Assembly: GCA_036245805.1 (NCBI GenBank)
Contig: BTRK01000001.1
Location: 15,066,001-15,130,000, forward strand
Length of the DNA stretch: 64,000 bases
Source: Pristionchus mayeri
Taxonomy: Eukaryota > Nematoda > Chromadorea > Rhabditida > Neodiplogasteridae
Direction: 5' to 3'
Positions 35,901 to 48,929 of the stretch are shown here, in pieces. The first letter of the stretch is position 1. Each line of letters begins with the position of its first letter. The notes beneath the pieces were generated by a model, which had not been told where the DNA came from, ran no database searches, and saw nothing but the letters and a program-made list of their open reading frames with translations. The translations under genes were made by a program, and so were the position numbers.

Positions 35901-38900
35901 GCAGATCGACTTCAACGCGCTCAAATGGTACAATTTCTCGATTTTGGCTTATTATCACCTACGATCTAACGATCAGAGAGTAGAGATAAATTTCGAGATA
36001 TAGTACAGTCAGTTGTTTCCAGAACTAGTGCAGTGAATGTTGACTTCAACTATTCACTATTTGCGGTTTACTTCTTACGGAGATTAACATTTGCATGCGA
36101 ATATGCCATTGCAGTTTCGAGTCGTCCATCCTGAACGACTGGCCGACTCTGGAGGTGCTCACGCTCAACAACAACAACCTGACGACCATCGAGGAATTCG
36201 ACTACGTCTCCTCGCTCAGACTACTGTCAGTAGATTCATTCTTTCACATCAATCTTCTAAAACGAGTTGTTTCCAACAACAACCTAGAATTTCAATCATA
36301 AATTTCGAAAATTACGGCTCTGCGCTCGAATCTGCTCTGTTACGTACCTGGTCTGTGAAATCTCTGGAAATGGTACGAAATTACCAAAAAAATGTTACTA
36401 ATACTAGTTTTCAGGAAGCTCTCTGATAATCCGTGGCTATGCGACTGTCGACTGAAATGGCTGAAGAATCTGGACGACTCGATCTCGAAGAACGTCGTAT
36501 GTTATCGGCCAGCACTGCTTACTGGCAAGACACTCGACACAGTGGATTCCGAGGTGCACCAGTTATTCTTGATGTATTTCTTACTGGTGTTTCACGCATA
36601 ACAATCTCATGTTTTGATACGTTGGAACCTAACTCTCCATAGTTTGCACGCACTCTCGCTTTGTTGCAGATGAGAGATGATTAGTATTCACAACCGAGTT
36701 TTTTCCTTCGAATTTTAAGCACTTACATTATGCCCGAACATCTTTATCAAGTTATGCATTTCGTGCTATGAAAAACAGCATTGCTCATTTCAGTCCATCA
36801 AGTGCTCCGGGATGGAAAAGCGCGCGACGACTTCGTGTGTCAGCCAGGAAAGCTGCCCTGCTTCCTGCACCTGCGTCGACTCGGTGGGTTATAGACTCAA
36901 TACATTGCTATCAAAATCATTGATCACTCTTCAGTATTTAAACATGATTTTGCGCTGAACACAATGCGCACTGGAAACGAAATAAACAAATATAACTCGT
37001 ACAATGTATAACTCCATCAGGTGGTTGACTGCCGCGACCGCGACCTCACGCACATTCCCGCTTTCCTGCCGTCATCGACGACCGAGCTGTAAGAGTTTCA
37101 TAGTCTTTATTTATTTCATATTTCATTGAATCAGCGTTGATTTACGAAACAGAGTCAGGACGAATTTTGCAATGCCAACTCACTCTTGTTAGCATAGTTT
37201 TCCTGTATGATTATTCGCAATGAAGGTTCATCTTTACCTATATTTGTTTTCAGGAGACTCGAGCAGAACCGTATCTCGCACATCTCCGAGAATGCGCTGA
37301 GTCATCTGAAGAACTTGCAAAGACTGTGAGTGAAATTTCGAGAAATTTCTCATTTCATACACACTTACACAAACGAGTAACGAGAGATGAGTGGAATCAT
37401 GGTCCAAAATTCAAATATTTCCCGGAACGTAACCTAATCAGGGACATGAGCAAGAACGCCATCTCCGAGATCGCGCCAGGAGCTTTCAATGGACTGGACC
37501 ACCTCAACACACTGTAAGTGCAAAACATTAGTTCCTTAGTTTCTATTTCCCAAGTCTCTATCAAAGTAGGGAGAGCTCTGTAGTGAATGATCAGATTTTC
37601 AGAAAGACCTGACATTCTGATAATGGAGTATGAGGAGATCGTTTCATAAATTATGCATCTTGAGTGTTCTCTACGGGAACGAGCTGGTGGATCTGCCGGT
37701 CGGCGTCTTCGATGGAATCAACAATCTGCAGGTGTATATCTAAACTATAGGTCTGATCAGTTCTTGGTCTAAACCTGGAACAACATCGGATGAGAACTAT
37801 GACGTCATGCCGCCTTTGATATATCAAAGGCGGTATGACTCCATAGTTCTTATCCAAGCTAGTTCCCTAAATCTAATTCTACAGCTACTGCTGCTCAATG
37901 CGAACAAGCTCAAGTGCATCCGAAGAGATGCATTCAGGAACCTGTCCAAGCTCACGCTCCTCTCGCTCTACGACAACAATATTCAGGTGAGTAGTACTTC
38001 GAAATCTCTCGCCATTTCCTGGACGCCAAAGGTGCGATAGAAAAAAAATTCAATAATAACAAGTATAGATGGTATATATGAGATTAACAAATGATCAATG
38101 CGAGAAGAAATGTATTTCAGTCGCTCTCGAACGAGACCTTCCACCATCTGTCGTCCCTGCAAACTCTCCATCTCGCCAAGAATCCGCTGATTTGCGATTG
38201 TAATATGGTAAGTGATAGCGTTTTCAATTAAGCAGCAATCCTACTCACTTCCCGCACTTTTAAATACCATTCCGACAATACGAGAAAATGTAATAACACG
38301 AGGAAAGTGTCTTCCCGAATTTCCGCCCCTAGTGACACATGTTCGTCATGTGAGTGAGGTGAGGTGGCAGAATATGAGTGACCGATGGGTTCCGCGATCT
38401 CTTGTCAATCAAATCAGGGAATTTGTCTGAAGGGATCATGTTTCGCGTCAAATGAACGTAGAATTAACGATTCGTCAAATATTCGCATGCAGTCGATTTT
38501 GGGAAAATACCATTCGTTCTTACTCTCACACCGACTGAACAGAGCGAGAGCACTTGAATGTACGAGAGCCCGGCAAATGAGCACTCCTTCCTTGCGCAGT
38601 AGTGTTCGAAGCAAGGGAATCTAATATCATTGATGCTCTTAATATACAGGTTTAAAAACGGATGACTGAGTAGTGTAACTCATTACTATCATATTACAGA
38701 AATGGTTGGCGGAGCTGCTAACCAAGAAGATGATCGAGACGTCGGGAGCCAGATGCGAGGCGCCCAAGAGAGTCGCTAAGAGGAGACTATCCACCCTGGC
38801 TGCGACTAAGTTCAACTGCAGAGGTGAGTAATAGAACCGTTGTTATCGCAAATGGTTTTCTTCCTTTATCTCACTATCCCATAGCTCATGCAATTGGGAG

Positions 38901-41900
38901 ATTTCGAAAAATACCAATAATGATCCCTAATTGTTTCGCTACATTTAATGGGTTATTTATGAAGCCAAGTCAGTTCGAAGCTCCTTAATTTTGCTGATGT
39001 GCTGGATTGGCGAGAGTGTCTGGCTATTAATGATGCCTAGTCGTATCGCAATTGTACAGGTGTTATTGCAGCATGTGGTGGGATAGGTAATCAAATCTTA
39101 AACTCTTGCAATCTTAAACTCAGTGATCCTGATCATTGCAGGTTCGGAAATGTTCGTGACTCGCCGGGCTGACGAGTGTCTCATCGACCATGAGTGCCCC
39201 GCGTCCTGCTCATGCATCGGAACTTCGGTGGACTGCAGGTAAACCCATGTTCACAATGTATGGCTTCATGGGAAATGGACTCTTCATTATAAGCGTTCTC
39301 TCCATGCGAGATTCTGCAGAATGATGAGGCCATTTCCCAATGGGAAAATAAGCAATTGTTGTAACACCCCATGAGCGTAGAGTAATGGAAAACTTCCAAT
39401 GATTACAATGTATACTCAACAATTCAATGCAAGTGAAGTGGCATCAGGACGATTCATTTCAGTCACCGAGGCCTCACCGAAATCCCGAAGAGCATTCCCT
39501 CTTTCGTCACCGATCTGAGACTGAACAACAACGATATCAGCAATCTTAGCCCTTTGTCCAGTCAGGAACTGCATAATTTGATGATGATGTTCGTTTTCAT
39601 GTTTTTTTTCCATTTTGAATACGCTATGATATTGATATATGTGGACAGTTGGAGGAAACGCGACAATGATAACAAGCCTAAATATGTGCTTACATAAACC
39701 ATTTCAGTGACCTCTCTCACAACAAGCTCGCTCTCGTTCCGTACTCCGTTGTGAATGCACTTCCGAACATCTCGATAATGTATGGTTGTTTCTTTTTGCT
39801 CTTGTTTTGAATCGTTTTTACAGCCACGCCGACAATAACAAGATCAGACTCATCTCCAAAATATTACACGCAATCGATTCGAATATCACAGTGTATGCTA
39901 TTCAAACCAATTTTTTATTGGTTCGAATTAAGATTGCCTACTTACTGATTTTTTATCAATAGGCATAGTTGCTCTAACATGGTCCATTAATTTCAGGTCT
40001 CTCAAGGGAAATCCTATCGAATGCTTCACAGATTCCGTCGTTGAGTCACTCAACAATATCACGCTGTATGTTCATTACCTCTGTTTATAGCCAAAGGAAC
40101 GCATATCATAGTCCTTCTTATGAGCATATTTTCTAAAGTTTACGCTATTCCTCTGTATAATGTTGTAAAAATTACTGCCTACTTCAGTGATCTTCCGTCG
40201 GAGGTCCACTGCTCCTGCGCAATCAAGGGCCTCGTTAGATACGCGCAGGCGCATAAGGTTAGTCCCTAAATCATGTTACGTGGGAAGCAACCGGTCGGGT
40301 ATCATGAAACAGTGGCACCAAAAACATCCTAGTTCGTGAATTTTACCAATTGCGTTAACGTCGTCAAACTTCTCCTAAACATACAATCGGCCTGTTTAAT
40401 CTGTCAGAAATGTGCGAGAAAAGTTGCGCAAAAAGTTCACGAACTTCTGAGGTGCGTAAAAACTGTTTCTCTCAAAAAACCGCGCTCTCTCGCTCTTTCT
40501 CTAACCACCTCGCTGAAAAGTTCACGAACTTTTCAACGAGCTCGATGAAAAGTTCGTGAACTTTTCAGCAAGGTGGTTAGAGAAAGAGCGAGAGAGCGTG
40601 CGATCGGAGAGAGGGAAAAGGAAGCTGAGGTTGTTTACTTCCTTTTCCCTCTCTCCGATCGCACGCTCTCTCTTCTTTCTCTGACTTTTCTCGCAGATTT
40701 TCATCCACCTTTTTTATCGAGCTCGTTGAAAAGTTCGTGAACTTTTCAGCGAGGTGGTTAGAGAAACAGCGAGAGAGCGCGGTTTTTTGAGAGAAACAGT
40801 CTTTACGCACCTCAGAAGTTCGCGAACTTTTTGCGCAACTTTTCTCGCACATTTCTGACAGATTAAACAGGCCGAATGTTATTAAAATCTGGACATTTCT
40901 CGTGGAAATATTCAATGCTTTCCAGTTTCTTTCGCTTTCTCAAGCTAAATAAATTTGTATTATAACTTGTGTAAATTAATTCATTGACTCATTCAATCAT
41001 CGGTTGCGTTCCAGTTGCCCTTCCCTGTCTGTTCCTCACCATCTGAGTTGGCAGGAGCGAGACTGATCGATCTGACGGACGACGTCATGAAATGCTCGGG
41101 TATGTTTTCAGAAATATCAGAAGTTTGTTGCTCTGTAAGACAATCCAGTCGACGAATACTGGTATAGAAAAACAAATAATTGTCAGGAGAAGAGGATTGT
41201 GACCAGCTCAATGCCTGCCCCAAACAGTGCACATGCGACAATAACATCGTCCGATGCTCCAATAAGGGTCTGTTTTCCCACATTTTCTCACGGTTCGAGT
41301 GAGGAATGGTGCCGAATGGGGAGATTTATATCTAATAATTTGTGTTTCAGGTCTGACCGAGTTCCCTCAGAGCATTCCCGTCGATACCACCGAACTGTTC
41401 CTGGACTCGAACGAAATTTCCTCGATTCCGATCGAAAAGATTAAGGCGCTGCCGAAATTGATCAAACTGTGAGAAAATTAGTAGTTGTGATGACAAATAT
41501 GCTTTCCTCGTTTCACATATCCTCTCCGTCTGACCGGAGTGATAGTACACGAAATGATGAGGGCTCTTGCAGATTTGTCATTACTAATCAACAGCATCTT
41601 TCATTAATATAATTCAATGTTTTCAGTGATCTCTCTCACAACCAGATCACTACTGTGGAGGACAACACTTTCGTCGGACTAGAGAAGCTATCCACACTCA
41701 TCCTATCGTACAATAAGATCATGGTATGTCACTTAACAAAACTTATACTTCACGACAATACATTTATGATAACTTAGGGTTCATGAAATTAGTGACGCTA
41801 TTTATCTTCTAGTAACCAGTTCTAGAAAACAAGACGTCAGTCTTCTAGATCCCGCTTAGGCTTTAGTAAATGAGTGCGGGACTTACGAGGGCGATAGATC

Positions 41901-44900
41901 GGATGAAAACGATGACGTCATGCAGCCTTTGATGTATCAAAGGCGGGATCACGTCATAGTTCTCAACCGATCTAGTGCCCTTACGAGCCATTCAGTGCAT
42001 CGCTCCACTCGCTTTCTCATCCCTTCGATCTCTGCGTATCCTCTCGCTGCATGGGAACGATATCTCGACCCTTCCAGAGAGCGCCTTCGTCGACCTTCAC
42101 AACATCACTCACATGTAAGCAGTGACTCCTCAATTCGCATTCACTTAAGCTCCTTTTCACTGACGCGAAACCGTTAAAATGTCGAGGACAAGTTCCAAAT
42201 TGACAATGCTGATTTCATTCCACATCTTCGTTCAAGCTTAAAATTAATGATATAGTATTTCGACCAGAAAATATACAGGAAATATGCGCACCAGAAATTG
42301 TCCAACGTGAACGTGATACATGTAAAACCTTGTCTTTTCCAGTGCCCTCGGCAGCAACAGTCTGCACTGCGACTGCGAGTTATCTTGGTTTGCCAAGTGG
42401 ATCAAGACGAAATTCATCGAGGCGGGCATCGCCAGATGCGAGTCGCCCTCGGCCATGAGGTCAGTATGAAAATTTATGAGATATATCGCAATCAGGATAT
42501 GGTGAGGCGTTTTCGCAAACTTTTCTCCCTATGTAGTGTGTTATTTGAATAATGAATCTATAAATAATATCAGTAAACAATGCTTTGTGCTATAATATTT
42601 TGTGCGCAAATGGACAATACAGGAATCAGCTGCTGCTGAGTGCTCGCGATGCAGATCTCACGTGCTCCGGATCGAAGCCCCTCTCCGTGCAGTCGAAGTG
42701 CAATGCATGCGCCGAGTCGCCCTGCAAGAATGGTCAGCATCGCTTTTAAAATTGAACAAATTGACAGAGCGATACCTTTCAAGAACCACCCTGAACACAT
42801 CGGATAGTGAGTATCTCACTCCTCCTACTACCTCACTTTGCAGTTCTGAAACTAAAATTCCATGTTTTTCCACTTGAAAATACCAACCATATCAGGAGCC
42901 TCATGCGTCTCCCTTGCCGGTCGTCAGTTCTCGTGCGAGTGCGCACTGGGATTCCACGGGCAGCGATGCGAGAGGGAGATCGACGCCTGCTATGGACATC
43001 CCTGCATGAACAACGCTACGTGCAAGGTGAGCTAATGGTTACAGAAGAAGTGTCGGCTCTGTAGGAATATCGAGGTCCGAATGGATTAACGAGTTCCCAA
43101 TGGGCACCCATGGATTAACGAGGTCCCATTCGGAATATCGAGGTCCCAATCATTTTTGTTATTTTTATGTTGTTTTACTCAATATTTATGCAAATAAGAA
43201 ACGGAATTGTGGGTTCGTTGATGTTATTATTTCGAGAATCTTCGTAGAGGTAGTTGTCGGCTTCCTAGTAGTGGTCGAAGTCAGATTAGCTGATGGATGT
43301 ACTTTTGACGAAGGTAGTACCGATGCAGGCTTTTCTTAAAAGAACGACCGACGGTATGCCCCGGTGAATCCCTTCTCATCTCCGCGATGTGGGGGCCCTG
43401 AGAAATCATTTGCTGCACGGAATCCGAAACACGATGAACAAGATCCAGTAGTTGAGTACTACTGGATCGTTTCCATGGGGATCCGATTCTTCGTCTGAGT
43501 GTTGGCCAACTGGCTCTTGCTCAAACGAACCATAGGGCGATACCGACGAGCATCAACGTCCACGGAGACAAGAAGGAAGATGAGGTAGTAATGCATTCCC
43601 TCGACGCACCTTGGTGTCACAACTGATCTGCTCCACTGAATGAGCAATGGGAAAAGCAAAGAAGAATAAGAGGGGATGATGCATGTGCATGGGCGGGATG
43701 TAGCACTACATGTAAGATCAGAGAGGTGATCGACAGAGAAGTGATCTCAAATTCAGCACTAGACGACATGTTGCAATTGAAATAGTCGACCGGTCGATAG
43801 TCGTAGCATTATTTACAAAGTTTTCTATGATACATCTGATGTGGCGTTTAAAGTCAACTCAAAGCATAGATTTTCATTGCAAATTCGGAAAAGCAGGCAA
43901 AGATATCGAGTTTGGTTGATTTTTAGCACCGCGTAAAACATACAATAAAAATGTTACAATTACCCGTATCTGAAGTCTCTGACGTTGGAGCGAAGAAGCA
44001 TAATTGAAAATCGATTCACTCCTTCATTGTTAAAGACTAATTGCAGGTGATCGAGGAGGGTCGATTCACGTGCAACTGCCGCAAGGGCTTCACGGGCCAT
44101 CTCTGCGAGAATAACAACGACGATTGCGTGAGCAACAAGTGCCAGAACGGAGCCAAGTGCATCGATATGGTAAGACAATGTTTTTTTACAGTATAAGGTT
44201 TTTTTCTGTTTTGTGTGGCTAGAGATACATTTGCGATACAATGGTCTACCTCGATGTCTGAGAGAACGGAAAATCACATTTTCAGATTTAATCATTCCAG
44301 ATCAACTCCTACCGTTGCGAGTGCGGCGAGACATTCAGTGGAAGATACTGCGAGGAGAAGGTGCGTTAAGAATATGATGTTAACTATTATGATGAGAATG
44401 TGTAGTCTTATAGTATATTTGACAAAATTGAATAGTGTGCAAATATGGATTTCATTCCATATTAACTCTTTTCGTTGTGAGTTGCAAAATATCGCGTAGT
44501 GTTTAGGCAAAAATTCGCATAGTGTGAAGATACGAATTTCTCGATTAGAGTCGAAGTTAATATAAACGAAAAGGCATAAAAATGTAATTCAGGTCGCCTT
44601 CTGCAGTCGATCGCTGCAGCCGTGCAGAAACGGCGGTTCGTGCATCGCCACGAACAAGGGAGAAGCGTACCAGTAAGCGCTTTCTTAATTTTATATGAGT
44701 CCTCTGCGCGTCGAGGTGTAGGTATGGTGGATGTGCTCATTAGTGCTTCCCTTGTGAAACTATTAGCAAAAAACAATTTGATGCAAAGGTTTCCGAATAA
44801 ATGACATGTGTTATATCTACATCTGGACAAATGCTGAGGTTTTCCTGCTGAATGCACAAAGTTAGTGCATAATTTATATTTAGGTGCAAGTGTCTAGCTG

Positions 44901-47900
44901 GTTTCTCCGGTCAGAATTGCACTACGAACGTCGACGACTGCAGGGAGGGCGTCTGCCAGAATGGTGGCAAATGTCTGGTAGGGTCTGAAAACGCAGACAA
45001 ACACACGACTGCAATAACACATTCACTTCTGAAGAAAATGGTCAAACATACTAAATACGGCTCATTTCCTTACGACCACACAGTCGAGACGAAACACTGA
45101 GAATTAGCGTGTGAAGATTTGATTTCACACTCTTCCTCAGGACGGCATCAACACCTTCACTTGCGAGTGTCCGCCGAACTTCACGGGTTCGTCCTGCGAA
45201 ATTCCATTGATGGGCTACTCCATCCATCAGTCGGCGGCAACTTGCGACAAGGCGACCTGCTTGAATGTATGTTATTTGCCATAAACCTCTTTCGATACCA
45301 CAATTAGAGGCATACATTATAATACTTCATTAGTTGGAATAGTTTTCCTACGCCCTCCGATATGTTTTGCTCACAATCACATTCTACCTGACCAGTCTGT
45401 CAGAAATCTGCGAGAAATGTTGATTTCCTCACAGATTACTGACAAATTAAATAGGCAGATTATGTGGTGATTTTGAGGAACACTCCACTATCTCTTGCAG
45501 GGAATCTGCGTTCCTTCAACAGCGGGACCATCCTGCAAGTGCAATTCCGGATGGACTGGCGATCATGTACGTAGTTGCAGTTTGTTCCTCTTTCCTTCAT
45601 TGAAATACAATCACAATACGCACTATTGCCTATTAAATTAATATATATCCTAGTCGATAGCAAACAATGTAATAACTAATTATGCTTTTCAAAGTTACCA
45701 CTTCTCAGTGCGATGTACTCCGATCGATCGGCCTCACTGGCGAGAGCTCATTCGCTTCCCTGGACCACTGGCAACCGGTGCAGAGCCAGCTCAACTTCAC
45801 ACTGACGACTCATGATAAGTTAGTCATCTGTCACTTTCTATTTTATTTTCGATTCTCGCGTTCTTTTAAATGGGTGAAATGGGGGGGGGGGGGGTGACAA
45901 AAGCACAACCGACAAAAGCACAACGGATCATCATTAGCTGGAAATTCGAGCTAGCATCTTGTGAGTTGTTTCATTGTTATCAGTGCGTGGTACAGTACAT
46001 CACCCTGATTAGATATTCAAACTACGCGATTGTCAGTTTCACTCCTCATCTATGTATAGGGTTCATGGTCCAAATTTGATAAAATGTGTGGAAAATCGTG
46101 TTTAGATAAACTCCGAATACCCTAACTAATCGATGTTCATTTTACTGGGTTCCTTTAGTTACTGGAGTTATAGAATATCGATTGGTAATGGCATTTGGTG
46201 TTTATCTAACCACGATTTTCCACTCATTTTATCAAATTTGGACCATGAACATAGAGGAGGAGTGAAACTGACAATCGCATAGTTTGAATATCTAATCAGG
46301 GTGATGTAGTGTGCCACACACTGATAACAATGAAACAACTCAGATAAGATGTTGGCTCGAATATCCAGCGAATGGTGATCCGTTGTGCTTTTATCGGTTG
46401 CGCTTTTGTCACCCCCCGGGTGAAATTAATGGGCTTGAAATCTTCGTGTAGCAAATGGACAAAATGGATGGGCATAATGTTGTCCTTTCACTGGCTAGGC
46501 TTCAAGCAGTTCTATCAAGAAATTGTAAGAATTACCGAGTCTTTCATTTTTATTCTACTATCTATCTTCCGTGATGGAGATGTAAAGCGAATCGCCTGAA
46601 TCATCACAGAGTTGGCGTGCTCGCCTACATTGGGGACGATTCATCTCATCTCTCGGTGGAACTTTTCGATGGGCGCATCAAAATCTCCTTCCACATCGGC
46701 AACCCTCCAGCCAGCCACCTCTACAGCTATGCTATTGGTGAGAGTTTGTGCATGTAGTGAGCGTATTGTGATCGGTCAAAAACAAATACCATTATTGCAT
46801 AAATGAACAGGAAATATAGCACGCTACTTTACCTTGTTTTCGCCATATTCGAAGTGTGCAAAATGAATGGACAAAATTGAGTAATATGAAAGTACATCTC
46901 AGTGAGTGACGGCGTGCCTCACAACGTCTCCATCTCCGTGATGGGCGAGAAGATCACACTGGCTGTGGATGGCGCCGCTGCACAGCACATCGAGAACTCC
47001 GGCACTTCGAAGCAGGTACTGTACTGTCAACTAGTGTCAAATCGGCAAGCGACCTCCTGATTCCGTGCGCTCTCATGGAGACAGATCGAGATAGTATGTG
47101 AATAGAGGTACTCCTCATTCATTTATCATGGGTACTGTCTACTATTCCAGCAAAAGTTTGCATGAGATAAATAATGCATATTGTAATGCTCATGTAGGCT
47201 CTAACAACACTTCTGAATTCAGTTCCGTTCGGCGGGCAAACTTCCGCTCTTCCTCGGCGGAGTTCCACAGGAAATCGCTCAAGTTGCCATGCACAACCAC
47301 CATCTGCGCAGCAACAAGACCATTTCTGGTTCGAATGTTGATGTATTTATATAAATTAGTTTAGATAATAAAAAAAACTAAGTCGGACGAGAACTAATAC
47401 GCCATTTCGACTTTGATATATCGACCTGGTGTTTAAGCCATATAAAATAACGAACATTCATGCATCCAACATTTTGTAGGAATTTAATTAGTCTTCATCT
47501 CTCAAAAAATATTTGTTATTAATAATTATTTAACTGGAAAGGCCTAACATCTTTATTTTATTTGTGATATTTAGGATGTCTCGCTGACGTCTCCGTTGAC
47601 GGGGCGCTCATCGACTTTGCGAAGATCCCCATGGACTCGAAAATTCAGGTAGATATTTATGGCTGTGCATCTGTCTGGAGGGGATATCTTCTTTGTTTAG
47701 GATATTGTTCATAACCTTACATAAAACGGGTCTTAGATATTTGTATATGTGTATGATACAACAAAACCTCGGCATTTTTTGGTTGTGGGAATTCGTCATT
47801 GTCGACCCACTGTATTTCTAAACACTTGCAGCGGGGTTGCGCGGGTCTGGTCAACTTCTGCCTGGCGCGCGACTGTGGAAAAGGAGTCTGTGTGGCGAGC

Positions 47901-48925
47901 AGCGCAGAGCCATGGGGATTCGCATGCAGATGCAGTTCGGGATACACCGGAGACAGCTGTGACCGACGTGAGAACCACTTTGTAGTACCACCACCAGTAT
48001 CAGAAGCACTCGGTGGGAGAAACGCCCAAATCTCGATTCTCGAACGTTCTGGATTCTGTGGGATTTTGTGGTCATTTTGTGGGAGATTCTCAAACTCGAA
48101 TCGTCTGAACAAGTTTTCGGTGTTTTCGCTGTGCTTTGTTGATGCTCAGATAAAACTTCAGATACTTTTTGAAGATTTTAGCGATAATTTAGGATTCATG
48201 GAAACATTCGTTCGGATAAATTATAATTCAATGACACACAATGTGGTCAGTCTAGGCATAATCATGTTGTTGAAGGCGAGATCGGCTGCAGCAAGGAGCG
48301 ATGGCGACGAAGAATCGAGCACGAGGGATGCATATCAGTTGACGAGGTCAGCAGAGCTTGGATCATTTTAATTTTACAATTTTACATTTCGCATGCATCC
48401 AGTAGCTAAACACATAATATACTATCCTAGTATTGTAATCCCGCGAACCAGTCTCAAAGACGTGCCTTTACCTTTAAATTTACTATACATTCATTCCATC
48501 AGCGATTAGAATGATCTTTAATATTCAAAAAATTTACTATACTGAAGTGTGCATCAGGTGAAAAGCGCCTCGTGCTCTGGCTACTGTGGCGAGGATTCGA
48601 ACAGCTGCTGCAAGGCGGGAAAGACGAAGAAACGACGAGTGAAGATGAGATGCGCAGATGGAACGCAGTCAGTTTTCCAAACAATTTGTCTCAGTCTGCA
48701 CGAGTCCTTGCGGATGTTGATCGCAATCATTCAGAATACCTAAATATTTATGTTACGTATCACCATTTCACGGCTTTACATGCCCATTTAGAGTTTCATA
48801 AAACTCATTTGCATATCTCGTAGTTCTTTCATTTCAGTCGTGTCCACACGGTGGAGATCATACGTCGCTGCGAGTGCTCCTCTTCCTGTCTCGCTCCCTC
48901 GAATCCCTTCCTCGCCTCGTTCTGA
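32922..48925 (+). CDS. slt-1: SLIT axon-guidance ligand (SLT-1 orthologue), 44 exons
   Basis: Joined exons give about 1416 residues with every phase consistent: 32922-33079, 34682-34753, 34858-34929, 35229-35300, 35829-35927, 36115-36225, 36415-36553, 36794-36883, 37021-37088, 37254-37325, 37442-37513, 37665-37731, 37885-37986, 38121-38207, 38700-38823, 39142-39238, 39463-39588, 39708-39779, 39824-39892, 39997-40065, 40188-40257, 41015-41099, 41187-41267, 41351-41468, 41627-41723, 41996-42114, 42343-42459, 42623-42732, 42896-43026, 44047-44169, 44301-44360, 44593-44672, 44884-44977, 45141-45266, 45501-45566, 45709-45818, 46610-46737, 46903-47015, 47223-47328, 47575-47648, 47832-47967, 48276-48346, 48558-48667, 48838-48925. 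Order: signal peptide (1-20), four LRR domains each with Cys-rich caps (CPTGCSC, CPASCTC, CPASCSC and CPKQCTC open them; [12 protein letters not shown] is a typical end cap), six EGF modules (about 865-1105), laminin G (about 1106-1282), a seventh EGF, and a C-terminal cystine knot (about 1329-1410, [19 protein letters not shown]). This is the SLIT architecture. SLIT is a secreted ligand of ROBO receptors guiding axons and cells. The second LRR domain is the ROBO-binding one in characterised SLITs and is complete here. Many introns split LRRs at the same codon position. A TTTCAG at 32878-32883 before the start suggests trans-splicing. Confidence 0.95.
37775..37862. repeat. Palindromic mini-element in slt-1 intron 12
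   Basis: Arms GGATGAGAACTATGACGTCA and, read in reverse from the right, GGATAAGAACTATGG surround a perfect 24-bp palindrome whose half-site is CCGCCTTTGATA. The intron's branch/acceptor region follows directly. It matches the element at 41895-41976. Confidence 0.8.
40388..40874. repeat. 487-bp foldback in slt-1 intron 21
   Basis: Both ends read CGGCCTGTTTAATCTGTCAG inwards. The interior is a chain of nested complementary blocks (AAAAGTTCACGAACTTTT, GAGCGAGAGAGCG, GGGAAAAGGAAG against CTTCCTTTTCCC). Related shorter ends occur at 31391-31440 and 45395-45460. No coding. Confidence 0.85.
41895..41976. repeat. Palindromic mini-element in slt-1 intron 25
   Basis: Starts AGATCGGATGAAAACGATGA and ends CATAGTTCTCAACCGATCT around GCCTTTGATGTATCAAAGGC. 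The GACGTCAT next to the centre and the ATAGTTCT at the right are shared with the intron 12 copy. Its right end lies about 20 nt before the exon 26 splice acceptor. Confidence 0.8.
43064..43155. repeat. Short duplicated AATATCGAGGTCC block in slt-1 intron 29
   Basis: GGAATATCGAGGTCC occurs at about 43065 and 43131, and TGGATTAACGAG occurs twice between them with CCCAAT/CCCATT spacers. This is a compact repeat/palindrome, possibly the end of a larger insertion filling this roughly 1-kb intron. Confidence 0.55.
43276..43660 (-). CDS. Possible nested gene in slt-1 intron 29, two overlapping frames
   Basis: On the strand opposite slt-1, one frame from 43605 begins [18 protein letters not shown], a plausible signal peptide. 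A second, overlapping frame is open from about 43525 to a TGA near 43279 and reads [34 protein letters not shown] and [16 protein letters not shown], with dibasic sites (KR, RR, KK). Joining them needs an intron or frame change that I cannot place confidently. If real, the product would be a short secreted, possibly processed peptide precursor. No family is recognised. Confidence 0.3.
45881..46417. mobile_element. 537-bp foldback (MULE-like) in slt-1 intron 36
   Basis: A G-run plus TGACAAAAGCACAACCGA on the left faces TCGGTTGCGCTTTTGTCA plus a C-run on the right. The arms of about 230 bp are complementary almost to the centre. GGGTGAAAT is present on both flanks (45872-45880 and 46418-46426), a 9-bp target duplication as made by Mutator-like elements. 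No transposase is encoded. Confidence 0.85.
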
Positions 48926-48929
48926 TTCG

